Shown piece by piece: positions 1 to 8,426 of a DNA stretch of 64,000 nucleotides. The number at the start of each line of letters is the position of its first letter. Position 1 is the first letter of the stretch. The DNA is from Adhaeribacter arboris. GTDB lineage: Bacteria; Bacteroidota; Bacteroidia; Cytophagales; Hymenobacteraceae. The stretch spans positions 4,154,001 to 4,218,000 of the forward strand of contig NZ_PYFT01000001.1 of NCBI RefSeq assembly GCF_003023845.1, written 5' to 3'. The notes under the pieces are model-generated. The model ran no database searches and was not told the DNA's origin. It saw only the letters and a list, made by a program, of their open reading frames with translations. A program made the translations under genes and the position numbers.

Positions 1-1470
1 GGCATTAACTTCATGAATTTAGCCACGGCTAAGGCCACCCGGCGCGGGAAAGAAGTAGGCATTCAGAAAACTTTGGGTGCCAGCCGCCAATTTTTAATTT
101 TCCAATATCTGGGCGAAGCTATTTTTCTGGCAAGTATAGCGTTGGTGCTGGCGTTGGTGCTGGTGGTACTATTGCTGCCAGCTTTTAACCAGATTACCGG
201 TAAGCAATTAACTCTTTCGTTGAACGGCCCACTTATTTTGGGGTTGGGGAGTATTACTTTATTTACCGGCTTGCTGGCTGGTAGTTACCCGGCTTTATAC
301 CTTTCGGGCTTTAACCCAATAGCTATTCTGAAAGGCAAGCTTAACCGATCGGCCGGCGAAGCCTGGGCCCGTAAAGGTTTGGTCGTGTTTCAGTTTGGGT
401 TGTCCGTTGTTTTTATCGTAGCGGTGTTGGTGGTGTACAAACAAATTGAATTTGTGCAGCACAAAAACCTGGGTTACGACAAAGACCAAATTATCACGTT
501 TGAGATAGAAGGAAAAGTAGAAAAGAACGTAGCCACCTTCCTGAGTGAAATAAAGAAAATACCGGGCGTGGTAAATGCGTCCAGTAAGTTAGATAAATTA
601 ATCGGTGGTTTCAGTGGTGCGGCGGCCTCTCCCCTAATCTTAGAAGGTAAGCAAATTCAGGCAGATGAGATTCGGGTAAATTACGATATGATTGAAACTT
701 TGGGAGTACCCTTACTCGCCGGCCGCACTTTCGCCAAAGAATTTAATCCTGACCCAATTAAAAAAATAGTGAACGAAGCTTTTGTAGAAGCTTTTGGCTT
801 GCCGAACCCCATCGGAAAAGTACTACAGGGCAACGGCCAGAAAATAGAAATTGTAGGAGTAGTCAAAAACTTTCATTATAAATCACTGCACGAGCCGGTA
901 AAGCCCTTTCTATTTACTTTAGAGCCCGAAGCGGCTACTACAATTCTGGTTAAAATACAGGCTGGTCCGCAAAAAGAAACCCTGGAGCGGTTGCAGCAAT
1001 TTTATAAAGCATTTAACCCCGGCTTTGTTTTCGACTACCAATTCCTCGATACCGACTACCAGGCGCAGTACGTGGCCGAACAAAGAGTGGCCGCTCTTTC
1101 ACGATACTTTGCCGGTTTAGCCATTCTTATTTCCTGTTTGGGCTTGTTTGGCCTGGCTGCATTTACCGCCGACCGCCGCCGGAAAGAAATTGGCGTCCGG
1201 AAGGTTTTGGGAGCGAGTGAATTTAGTATTATCTATCTTTTATCCGGTGAGTTTGCCAAATTAGTGCTGCTGGCTATTTGCCTGGCTTTGCCCATCAGTT
1301 ACCTTATCGTGAAAAAATGGCTGGCTACTTTTGCTTACCAGATAAATTTAAACTCCTGGTATTTTATAGGTGCCGGGTTCCTCGCCTTAGTCGTTGCCTG
1401 GCTCACCGTGAGCGTACAAGCCGCCCGAGCCGCTAAAATTAACCCGGTGCATTGTTTGAAAGAAGAATAA
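1..1470 (+). CDS. FtsX/MacB-type ABC transporter permease, 5' end outside window
   Basis: The frame is open from base 1, so the gene begins upstream; the ATG at 13 is internal. What remains (about 489 residues) is the later part of the two-repeat permease common in Bacteroidota: the end of the first FtsX domain (motif KEVGIQKTLGAS near residue 17), a membrane segment, an extracytoplasmic MacB-like core domain (about residues 150-370), then the second FtsX domain with KEIGVRKVLGAS near residue 395 and three membrane helices. Proteins of this family pair with a LolD/MacB-like ATPase and are linked to efflux or lipoprotein/peptide handling; the substrate is unknown. Three homologous full-length permeases lie at 53378-61018. 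The truncation is only the window edge, and no cognate ATPase is visible here. Confidence 0.93.
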   Translation, partial: GINFMNLATAKATRRGKEVGIQKTLGASRQFLIFQYLGEAIFLASIALVLALVLVVLLLPAFNQITGKQLTLSLNGPLILGLGSITLFTGLLAGSYPALYLSGFNPIAILKGKLNRSAGEAWARKGLVVFQFGLSVVFIVAVLVVYKQIEFVQHKNLGYDKDQIITFEIEGKVEKNVATFLSEIKKIPGVVNASSKLDKLIGGFSGAAASPLILEGKQIQADEIRVNYDMIETLGVPLLAGRTFAKEFNPDPIKKIVNEAFVEAFGLPNPIGKVLQGNGQKIEIVGVVKNFHYKSLHEPVKPFLFTLEPEAATTILVKIQAGPQKETLERLQQFYKAFNPGFVFDYQFLDTDYQAQYVAEQRVAALSRYFAGLAILISCLGLFGLAAFTADRRRKEIGVRKVLGASEFSIIYLLSGEFAKLVLLAICLALPISYLIVKKWLATFAYQINLNSWYFIGAGFLALVVAWLTVSVQAARAAKINPVHCLKEE

Positions 1471-1561
1471 TTTAGAAAGTTGGTTCGATCCTGTCAAGAA
1501 ATTTAAATCATACCGGGGAGCCATTATTCCTTTGGCCAATTAAGATTTTGAAATACTTAAC

Positions 1562-1589
1562 ACAAAGCGGACTTTGATGCTCGCTTTGT
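1562..1589. terminator. Bidirectional hairpin between convergent genes
   Basis: ACAAAGCG (1562-1569) pairs with CGCTTTGT (1582-1589) around a 12-base loop and is followed by a T-rich stretch. It lies between the permease (+) and the coiled-coil gene (-), as expected of a shared rho-independent terminator. The stem is short, so this is a moderate call. Confidence 0.5.
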
Positions 1590-1646
1590 TTTCTAAGTAT
1601 CTCCAGGTTAGGGCATTCGCTTTAGAATTTTTCCGGATTTTTACCA

Positions 1647-2408
1647 CTAAAAATATTGCGCAATTTTTTGCAGCTCGGTTTGTATTTCTTTTTGCTTTTT
1701 TTCTCCGGCCAGCAGAAAAGAGTTTTTAGTAGTATTAAGCTGGTCTTTGGTTAAGTTAATCTCCTGGGTTATCTGGTTGATTTCCGCTTTTAGAGCGTTC
1801 ATCTTTTGGGTTAAAACTTGTAACTCCTCCGCCTTTTTCTGGATGATTTGCTCTTTGCTCCGGACTTCTTTCAGGTATTGCTGGGCATGGGCACTTTGAA
1901 AAGCATTTAAATCCCGGCCAATTATATTCAAATATTCCTGACCGGTTGATAGAAGCTTTTCTTTAGTGAGCCCCGAACTTTTAAGCACATTAAACGCCAT
2001 TTTATACTTCAAGGCTTCATCCTGAATATCATCAATATCTACTTTGCTATCCACAAACTCTTTAAAATCAGCGCCCTGGAAGAGCGGGTTTTTGGCGTTG
2101 GCCTCGTCGATTAAGCGTTCAAAATAGTATTCGTGTTCCGGCATTGAACCGACTAAGGTACCCCCGGGAGAATAAATAGGCGTTTGATTAACCGCCATTA
2201 CCGGGGCAGGGCTATTTGTAATTAAGGGATGCTGCGCATTTTCGTCGGGTGCTGGAACTGTTGGGTTTACCATGGGTGCAACCGAAGCGGGTGCAGGTGG
2301 TGCTGACGTAGCCGGCGTGAGAGGAATAGCAGGCTTATTTTGTTGGGCCTTATTCTTATCGTCCTCAAACTCCACGAAAGGCGTTAATAGCTGCTTTAAA
2401 AAACTCAT
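1647..2408 (-). CDS. Hypothetical coiled-coil protein, last gene of kinase/phosphatase cluster
   Basis: 253 residues, family not recognised. The first 20 residues are an amphipathic start (MSFLKQLLTPFVEFEDD). Residues about 25-85 are a Pro/Ala-rich low-complexity linker. Residues about 90-165 form a charged, probably helical domain with FKEFVDSKVDIDDIQDEALKY and a glycine-containing turn. Residues about 170-250 have a strong heptad pattern (KKAEELQVLTQKMNALKAEI), a long coiled coil. There is no signal peptide or membrane segment. It starts 9 bases after the stop of the ASKHA-like gene upstream, so the two are almost certainly co-transcribed. A scaffold or effector role beside the kinase, phosphatase and vWA proteins is inference. 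Confidence 0.85.
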   Translation of the reverse strand: MSFLKQLLTPFVEFEDDKNKAQQNKPAIPLTPATSAPPAPASVAPMVNPTVPAPDENAQHPLITNSPAPVMAVNQTPIYSPGGTLVGSMPEHEYYFERLIDEANAKNPLFQGADFKEFVDSKVDIDDIQDEALKYKMAFNVLKSSGLTKEKLLSTGQEYLNIIGRDLNAFQSAHAQQYLKEVRSKEQIIQKKAEELQVLTQKMNALKAEINQITQEINLTKDQLNTTKNSFLLAGEKKQKEIQTELQKIAQYF

Positions 2409-2417
2409 GGTAAAAAA

Positions 2418-3449
2418 TTATTTATTCAGACTAAGTAAGAAGCCAATGGTAAAGTTGGCATCCCAATCAAAAACGAAAGTATCGGTGCCGGTCGCATCGG
2501 CAATAGCTTTGTAAATATTTAAGCCAGCTGCCATTTTTTTATCCACCGCTTTGTAATCGCCCGCATTTTTTAAAACGGTATAGCGTTCTTCATCCTTCCG
2601 GTGTTGTTTTGCTAAGGTAAAAGGCACCCCGCCCAAAATAAAACCTACATTTCGTTTATTTTCGGGTATTTTGCTTACCTGGGCTTTTACTTCGTTGTAT
2701 ACCTGTTCGTCGGGGATGTTTTTTTCGTAATACTTGGCGCCCGGCAATTCCAAAGATTTTAAAGTGCCGTTTTCTTCCCAGGATATTTTAGTATTGCCCG
2801 AGCCAATATCCACTAAAAAAGAATTGTCGGCAAAGGAGGGCGGTACGGTAGCTCTAAAACCAAACTTGCCTTCCTGGTCGGCAGTAACATTATTTACCAC
2901 GTAGCCTACTTTTTTTAATTCGTTGCTGATGGTGGTGGTTTTAGGTTCTTTTTGAGCCCCGGATGAGATGACAAAGTGCATGTTGTTTTTCGACACGCCT
3001 TTATCAAACATGGCGGCCAGGTATTTCTTTAAACCGGTCCGGATATCGTCGGTGGTAGCCAGCCCTTCGTAAGTAAGCGATTCGCCAAAATCTTTGGATA
3101 CAATTTCCCACCGTTTCTGGTTATCCATGTTTATCACGAAGGAGTTAAAACCGGTAGCGCCTACTTCTACCACCCCGCGCAAGGTTCCGTTCTGCGGCTT
3201 TTCGGGCGTATAATTAAATTCCCGGCTTTCGGTATTTGCTGTTGTTGTGGTATTGCTTGCAGAAGGGTTAGAAGTGGCCGAAGGAGTTAAATTGCCGTTA
3301 TCCGTACCCGCATCTGTGGCAGGGGGAGTAGTAGAAATCTGGCTAGAGTTTTCTTTCTTTATCTCGGATAAACGGGGGCTAATCGCAAAATAGCCAAGGG
3401 CTCCTATTATCGCGAGTATAACAATTATTCCGGCTGGTTTAAGTTTCAT
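2418..3449 (-). CDS. Membrane-anchored protein with ASKHA (actin/Hsp70-like) phosphate-binding motif
   Basis: 343 residues. Residues 7-23 are a hydrophobic anchor; residues 33-75 are a Ser/Thr/Asn/Pro-rich linker. The globular part contains VEVGATGFNSFVINMD (about 95-109) and VDIGSGNTKISW (213-224). These resemble the two phosphate-binding loops of the actin/Hsp70/sugar kinase (ASKHA) fold, with D214 as the likely metal/phosphate residue. An ILGGVP turn near 271 could be the adenosine loop. Exact family unknown. It lies downstream of the protein kinase and 9 bases before the coiled-coil gene, so it may be a nucleotide-dependent switch or a target of the kinase/phosphatase pair. The anchor suggests work at the inner membrane, but topology cannot be settled from the flanking charges. 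Confidence 0.85.
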   Translation of the reverse strand: MKLKPAGIIVILAIIGALGYFAISPRLSEIKKENSSQISTTPPATDAGTDNGNLTPSATSNPSASNTTTTANTESREFNYTPEKPQNGTLRGVVEVGATGFNSFVINMDNQKRWEIVSKDFGESLTYEGLATTDDIRTGLKKYLAAMFDKGVSKNNMHFVISSGAQKEPKTTTISNELKKVGYVVNNVTADQEGKFGFRATVPPSFADNSFLVDIGSGNTKISWEENGTLKSLELPGAKYYEKNIPDEQVYNEVKAQVSKIPENKRNVGFILGGVPFTLAKQHRKDEERYTVLKNAGDYKAVDKKMAAGLNIYKAIADATGTDTFVFDWDANFTIGFLLSLNK

Positions 3450-3590
3450 TGTATATTTTCAATTTTTAGTTGGTTGTTCTTTTTAATTAAAATAACTTCT
3501 GTCCTTCAAGAGGAAATTAATTAACTACGTAGTTATAATAGATTACATCTTACTTAAGCCCTATTAGTAAATGTAATATTAGCCGTTTGT

Positions 3591-3800
3591 TATTGGAGCC
3601 GGTTTCCGTCTCCAGTTTATGGTGCTGATGCGGCTAGTTCCGTAACCTGTTTGCCTCATGGCCGGCGGGCCTCGTTTGGCTCTTCCGGGCTGGTCTAAGC
3701 TTCCTTTCCTCCTGCGTCGGAATTCCGCTGCGCAGAACCGGAACCTTAGAAGGCCCTCCACAGCCAAACTGCTGTCAATTATCCTTAGCTACTGTCTATC
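3591..3800. repeat. Family A dispersed repeat, copy 1
   Basis: About 200 bases. The core carries GGTGCTGATG, a GGCCGGCGGGCCTCGTTTGG block, TAAGCTTCCTTTCCTCCTG, GGAATTCCGCTGCGCAGAAC, and CCACAGCCAAACTG. The same ordered blocks recur at 9901-10105, 22420-22632 (same orientation) and at 10441-10640, 22740-23010, 33022-33210 (opposite). It fills the gap between the kinase and the ASKHA-like gene. I see no credible protein in it. Confidence 0.85.
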
Positions 3801-3929
3801 TAGTATCTAATAAAATTTACTAAATGCGTCTTAGTCTTTTCAAATTAGTGTTGAAAATTTTAGCATCAAATAATTCTTAGCTTTCACTTTCGCACTTCTC
3901 TTAATCATTTGCGCACTTTGCCAACAGCT

Positions 3930-5483
3930 TTACTTATTCGCCATAGATACCACTACTACCCGGCCGCCTTCTTCTTTGGATAATAGTAATCTTTTGCCAT
4001 CGGTAATATCTACCATGGTATTAACGGGAATTTCTTTGTTTTCGGTTAAATCTTTGAGCGAGGTTAATTTTTGATTCACGAACACCCACTTGTTTTGATG
4101 AAAAGTAAAGTAACCAACCGGAATTTTTTGCTCAGCGGTAAGCTTTTCATTCCGTACTACATGGCGGTTTACGTGCCATTGAAACAAATACTGATTGTGG
4201 TACACCATTAACCGGTGATTTTCGGGCTTCCAGATAGTTGGTTTAAACTCAAAATATAAATCCAATACGGGTACGGTTCCTTTAACGGGTGTACCGCAGA
4301 ACGGACATTTTGGGGAAGCGCTGTTATCAAAAACAAACCATTTCTGCTCGCAATGGGTATTACTGCAAGGCTGCATTAAATCTGTGGTTTTAAGCAAAGC
4401 CTGCTCCCAGGTGTCGGCATTTGGCCGGAGAATAGGATTATGCAAACCCGTTACAAATGCTTGGTCGAACAAAGTTCTTAAATACGGACCGGTAAGCGTG
4501 TAGGGTAATTTAGTTACATCGGCCCAGGGCAAAGCCCATTTAGAAACCTGGTCTAACTTCGGCCGGTTAGACGTATCTGTGGAGTGCTCAATAAACAAAG
4601 CTTTTTCACCCATCGACAGTAAATCGTCTTCTTCGGTATCTAAGGAATTAATTTTCCCTCCTTTTAACGGGTGCCGGTACAGCAGGTACATGTAAATCAT
4701 GACGGCCAACGCGTGTAAATCGGTGGTGCGGTTGGCATGTTTGCGGCTCGGGTCTCTTAGATTCAGGTGTTTGGTGGCTAATACTTCCGGGGCAATAAAA
4801 TCAGCGGTACCAATTACATCCGGCGGATACAAGCCCGGCACTACCAAACCATCAATATCAATAATAGTAGCTGATTTACTTACCGGGTCGATGAGGACAT
4901 TTTTATAGGACAAGTCGGAATGAGCCAGACCGGCCGCATGCAGGCGTTTTACCCCCCGGGCTATGCGTACGCAAATCTGAAAGTAGCTTAACCAGTTACC
5001 CAACTCGCTTTCGTCGAGCCGTAAGGTAAATTGCTTGTTCCGGAATTTGGCGGAGGCAAACCACAAACCCTGCTTTTCTTTCCCCTTTATGCCTTCGCTG
5101 GTAGCGTATCCTTTTTTAAAAAAGAAGTTCTTGTTATAGGCCGGAACAACTAATCCTACTTTGCCGTCTACCTCCACCATATCCGTGGGCCAGCAGTACA
5201 GTTCTTTGTAATAATCACCACCTTCGCGGTTAAAAAAACTGTCGTAATATTGGGTAACCAGTTTCTTTAGTCGTTCGCGGGAGTTATAGTCTTGTTTGTC
5301 GCGGTAAAAAGCCACCACGTACGATTTGTCCGGCCCGAAATAAACATCCTTCATCCCGCCCCGCATGGGCTCGCCATTATCCACGTACGCGTAGGTTTTA
5401 CCAGCATGAATAACCGACGGTGCCGATTTCACATTCGTTCCGGGACCTGGATTATTAGAAAAAGTGCCTATTATACTTTGCAC
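3930..5483 (-). CDS. Protein kinase-like protein with C-terminal zinc ribbon (TerY-P triad type)
   Basis: 517 residues, cytosolic. A glycine loop GGMKDVYFG (42-50) precedes a candidate N-lobe strand SYVVAFYR. The catalytic loop reads LAHSDLSYKNVLID (186-199), with D190 as catalytic base and N195 as metal ligand; HRD is changed to HSD. The DFG position reads DID (209-211), and APE is kept (231-233). Residues 373-396 hold CSNTHC and CPFC pairs, a zinc ribbon. The C-terminal 110 residues are a separate beta-rich domain of unknown role. Together with the downstream-facing PP2C gene (5907-7313) and the vWA gene (7788-8426), this reproduces the kinase/phosphatase/TerY-like vWA triad described for tellurium-resistance-associated stress systems. 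Active catalysis is likely but not proven given the altered HRD and DFG. Confidence 0.88.
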   Translation of the reverse strand: MQSIIGTFSNNPGPGTNVKSAPSVIHAGKTYAYVDNGEPMRGGMKDVYFGPDKSYVVAFYRDKQDYNSRERLKKLVTQYYDSFFNREGGDYYKELYCWPTDMVEVDGKVGLVVPAYNKNFFFKKGYATSEGIKGKEKQGLWFASAKFRNKQFTLRLDESELGNWLSYFQICVRIARGVKRLHAAGLAHSDLSYKNVLIDPVSKSATIIDIDGLVVPGLYPPDVIGTADFIAPEVLATKHLNLRDPSRKHANRTTDLHALAVMIYMYLLYRHPLKGGKINSLDTEEDDLLSMGEKALFIEHSTDTSNRPKLDQVSKWALPWADVTKLPYTLTGPYLRTLFDQAFVTGLHNPILRPNADTWEQALLKTTDLMQPCSNTHCEQKWFVFDNSASPKCPFCGTPVKGTVPVLDLYFEFKPTIWKPENHRLMVYHNQYLFQWHVNRHVVRNEKLTAEQKIPVGYFTFHQNKWVFVNQKLTSLKDLTENKEIPVNTMVDITDGKRLLLSKEEGGRVVVVSMANK

Positions 5484-5550
5484 AGGTTTGTTATTTTAAG
5501 TAAGTAGTTTATTAGTAAGTAAAACGTTTTAGGTTATTAATTTAAACGTG

Positions 5551-5700
5551 CTTCGACCCCCTTTGGAGGGGTAGGGGGAGGATGCGTATCTATAGATAAA
5601 CATTCATTCTCTTTTCACTTTTGATTGTTTTTGAAAATTGTTTGTGTAATAGCTTTTTCTACTAGAATTATCCTCCCCCCTACCCCTCCAAAGGGGGACA
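5551..5700. repeat. Family C foldback element (paired CCCCCTACCCC motif)
   Basis: Left unit at 5556-5584 (CCCCCTTTGGAGGGGTAGGG) and right unit at 5671-5700 (CCTCCCCCCTACCCCTCC, then AAAGGGGGACA) are inverse complements about 90 bases apart. Each unit is itself a partial hairpin. The same arrangement recurs at 51088-51282 and a single unit occurs at 7427-7455. Confidence 0.85.
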
Positions 5701-5753
5701 ACCCAAAACTTGCATTACAGCTTTTTTAGGTATCCTTTTTTTAGTTCTGCTAC

Positions 5754-5847
5754 CGCGAGCGTCTTCGCTTGTCGTTCCCATTGGCTGGCCAGAGGCCAGC
5801 GTAGGCGAGACGCCTACCCATATTTATCACGAGCGAAGACGCTCGCG
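5754..5847. repeat. Family B foldback repeat, short variant
   Basis: CGCGAGCGTCTTCGCT (5754-5769) pairs perfectly with AGCGAAGACGCTCGCG (5832-5847). Inside are TGGCTGGCCAGAGGCCAGC and GGCGAGACGCC hairpins. It belongs with the longer copies at 10214, 35738 and 37566 but has a different interior. Confidence 0.8.
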
Positions 5848-5906
5848 ATATTTTTTAGTAGTTACCTTTCACTTCTTCTCATTACATTTAAAATGCCTTT
5901 AATAGC

Positions 5907-7313
5907 TCAAAAAACAATGGCTAAGGTGCGGTCATCGTGGTTGCCGGGGCTCCAGAAATCCATCCAGCGCGAGAACTGGTTTTCTATTTCTGGATTTTCA
6001 GGTTTTAGCTCTACCACTATGCCTTCTTCGTTTTGGCCATTTAAATCAGCCAGGAACTCCTGCCATTTTTGAATGTTGGGTAAGTTGGCTTCTACCACAA
6101 ACTTGGGGTCGTAAATACCATCCGACATTAACATTAAATACGAAAAATCTTCAAGCAGTTTAAAACCGAACCGGGTCGCAAATTTCTCATTCTGGAAAAC
6201 TTCCGGCATGGTAATAAATCGGGTACCGCCGCCAAATTCGCCCACGTCGAGCCAGTTCATCAAGGTTACTTCGGTTACGTCTTTATTTAAAACAGCAATG
6301 GGGCAATCGCCTACGCCAAACGAAAGAAAGGCGTAACCGGCCTCGTATTTCTTGAACAGGGTAAAGATTAAAGTGCTGCTTAGATCTTTTAAAGTAGCTC
6401 CTTCAGCAGCGGCAAATGCTTCCAGTTGCTTATGCACCTGAAAAGCAGCCTTGCCCAAGTTATTATACACCAAGCGATTTAGTTTTTTTTGCGTGTCGTC
6501 GCCGGTGCTACTAATATGTTGCTGTAATAACTCGTCGAACTCCGCCATACTTTCTACGGACGAAGGCTCCTGAAAATAGGTAACAATGCCCTGGCACGCC
6601 ATAGCCGAACCTTTACGGGAAAGCCGGGCACTGCCCGCTCCATCGGCTACTACCACAATACTCCAGCCATTCGCCAAATCCTGAAAAGCAAAATCATCTT
6701 CCCGGAACGAGCCCATATTTGCATGAGAACGGCCTCGCTTGGAAGAAACCAGAATATGCCGGTCGTTTAAAGGGGCAAAAACCGTTAGGTTATCTTCTTT
6801 CCAGTAAGGGTCGTTCTTATCACTTTCCAGGTTTTTCCATAAACTTCTCGGGTCCGGATTAATAATGATGGTTACCGGTTTATGGTTAAAAGCAGCATCT
6901 TCTGGCTGTTCTGCTAATTTAAATTTAAAAAGTAGTTTTATATCGCCGCTTTGGGTGGGCACCCCGGTAATTTGCTTGGTAGTGGCATCGTAAGTTAAGC
7001 CAACGCGCTCTAATCCATCCCACTCAAAAGCAGTAATATCCTGCCAGTTAAACTTTTCTAAATCAAAGTCGGCCTGATACGGTTTACCAACGGTACCATT
7101 GGCAATGCGCAAAGGCTGCTGCATAATTTCGGCTATTCTGTCTTGCAGTTTCCACTTAGCCATAAGCTCATTTTGATTTTGGATTAGGGTATTAATAATA
7201 CTTACGTTCTGTTCATCCTGCAGAAATTTCTCGAACAAAGGCCGCCGGTTTTCCGGTATGGTAATTTGGTTGCATTCGAAAAGTTGGGTAACCAATTGTT
7301 TTACACTACTCAT
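5907..7313 (-). CDS. PP2C-family Ser/Thr protein phosphatase with N-terminal Ig-like domain
   Basis: 468 residues. Residues 1-65 are helical. Residues about 70-152 look like a putative-Ig/cadherin-like domain (IANGTVGKPYQADF ... ITGVPTQSGDIKLLF). Residues about 185-468 are a PP2C_2-type phosphatase: GRSHANMGSFREDDFAF (194-210), VVADGAGSARLSRKGS with D224-G225, MSDGIYDPKF with D398-G399, and the terminal HDDRTLAIVF (D460/D461). These are the expected metal-binding aspartates for Mn/Mg-dependent dephosphorylation of Ser/Thr. No signal peptide is present, so the Ig-like domain is presumably cytosolic, which is unusual. It probably opposes the kinase at 3930-5483. It is separated from that kinase by a 423-base gap holding two repeats. 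Confidence 0.93.
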   Translation of the reverse strand: MSSVKQLVTQLFECNQITIPENRRPLFEKFLQDEQNVSIINTLIQNQNELMAKWKLQDRIAEIMQQPLRIANGTVGKPYQADFDLEKFNWQDITAFEWDGLERVGLTYDATTKQITGVPTQSGDIKLLFKFKLAEQPEDAAFNHKPVTIIINPDPRSLWKNLESDKNDPYWKEDNLTVFAPLNDRHILVSSKRGRSHANMGSFREDDFAFQDLANGWSIVVVADGAGSARLSRKGSAMACQGIVTYFQEPSSVESMAEFDELLQQHISSTGDDTQKKLNRLVYNNLGKAAFQVHKQLEAFAAAEGATLKDLSSTLIFTLFKKYEAGYAFLSFGVGDCPIAVLNKDVTEVTLMNWLDVGEFGGGTRFITMPEVFQNEKFATRFGFKLLEDFSYLMLMSDGIYDPKFVVEANLPNIQKWQEFLADLNGQNEEGIVVELKPENPEIENQFSRWMDFWSPGNHDDRTLAIVF

Positions 7314-7426
7314 TCCGACCCGTTTATTTTTATTTCCACCCGCATCTAAGCCTTTTTTAAATTTAAGTTGAGAATGTATTCTAATATCCTAATCTATTAG
7401 TTACTTTTTAATTAGAAGCGGCTCAT

Positions 7427-7455
7427 CATCCCCCTACCCCCTTCGAAGGGGGACA
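7427..7455. repeat. Family C single unit in the PP2C/vWA gap
   Basis: CATCCCCCTACCCCCTTCGA followed by AGGGGGACA; the CCCCCTTCGAAGGGGG portion is a perfect palindrome. It is a single unit of the element paired at 5551-5700 and 51088-51282. The rest of 7314-7787 is AT-rich with nothing recognisable. Confidence 0.8.
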
Positions 7456-7787
7456 CTCTTAATATTACCCGATTAACTTCACTTAAGAACATTTAGTGTG
7501 TTACCCAGGCGCATACATCTACTGTAGAGGAGGGAAAGAAGATTTTAAAGCAATTTCTTAACTCGACTTTAGCATTTTTTAACTCTAATAGATAGCTTAA
7601 ATTGTTCAGAAAAGTTATTTTCTAATTTTTGCATGTCCTGAAATTAATCAGACAAATAGAAAATGAACCTTATCAATAGCCCACATTGCTTGTTTTCATA
7701 AAAAAAATGCTAAAGTCAAGCTTAGAACAAACGGATGTATCATGTATTGCACCGATGGACCGTCGTCTATTGACCATGGACTAAATC

Positions 7788-8426
7788 CTAAGTAACAATG
7801 TTTAATTCAGATGGAGGAGGAGGCAACTCACCCAAGCCAGTAACTTCTTTACCGGCGTCTTCCACCTTGGTAGAGGTAACCCCAATGGAGGCAGAAACCC
7901 AGGTAAAGAACTTGGCAATACTCTGGCTATCGGCAGTATCGAGGCTTACCACATTTTCGGTAATTTGCTTTAACAAGTTAGAATCGGCCGCACTACCAGC
8001 TGCGCAAGCTACCGTGTAGGCAGTTTTACGTTGCTTAAATTCAGCTAATCCGCTTTGCCAATCGTCCGTCGGGATACCATCTGTCATGATAAAAACCAGT
8101 GGTTTCCAGTCGCCTTTTTGTTCGGTGGTGGTTTTCGTTACTTCGTTATCAATACAAGTAGAAACTAATTTTAAAGCTTCGCCTAAACTGGTGGTGCCGG
8201 TAGCCTTAATATCTACCATCTGGAAAGAAGCTAAATCGGTTAAAGGGACTATTTGTTTGGCTTCGCTATCAAAAGTAATAATGCTGATAAACGCTGTTTC
8301 AATGGCCTGTGGGTTTTGCCGTAAAGAACTAATCATTACCTGCACGCCATTTTTTACCGCTTCAATGGGCTCGCCGGTCATGGAGCCGGAAGTATCTAAT
8401 AATAAATAGACGGGTAGTCTTCTCAT
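7788..8426 (-). CDS. TerY-like von Willebrand factor A domain protein
   Basis: 212 residues from the ATG at 8426. The frame is open to a TTG at 8525, but the protein family begins at MRRLPVYLLLDTSGSM, so the ATG is preferred. The MIDAS metal site is complete: DTSGS (10-14), the threonine in GTTSLGEA, and TDGIPTDDW. The family is the short cytosolic vWA protein TerY, with a Pro-rich tail (ELPPPPSEL). In the Ter-associated phosphorylation triad, TerY, a PP2C phosphatase and a kinase are encoded together; here all three lie in the same order and orientation. It likely acts as a metal-dependent adaptor. It is the first gene of the cluster and is followed by an unusually long 474-base gap. Confidence 0.92.
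   Translation of the reverse strand: MRRLPVYLLLDTSGSMTGEPIEAVKNGVQVMISSLRQNPQAIETAFISIITFDSEAKQIVPLTDLASFQMVDIKATGTTSLGEALKLVSTCIDNEVTKTTTEQKGDWKPLVFIMTDGIPTDDWQSGLAEFKQRKTAYTVACAAGSAADSNLLKQITENVVSLDTADSQSIAKFFTWVSASIGVTSTKVEDAGKEVTGLGELPPPPSELNIVT

Noticed and set aside
3579-3767. 62-residue ORF within family A copy 1
   Set aside because: Reading frames in repeats are incidental; other copies are not open in the same frame.
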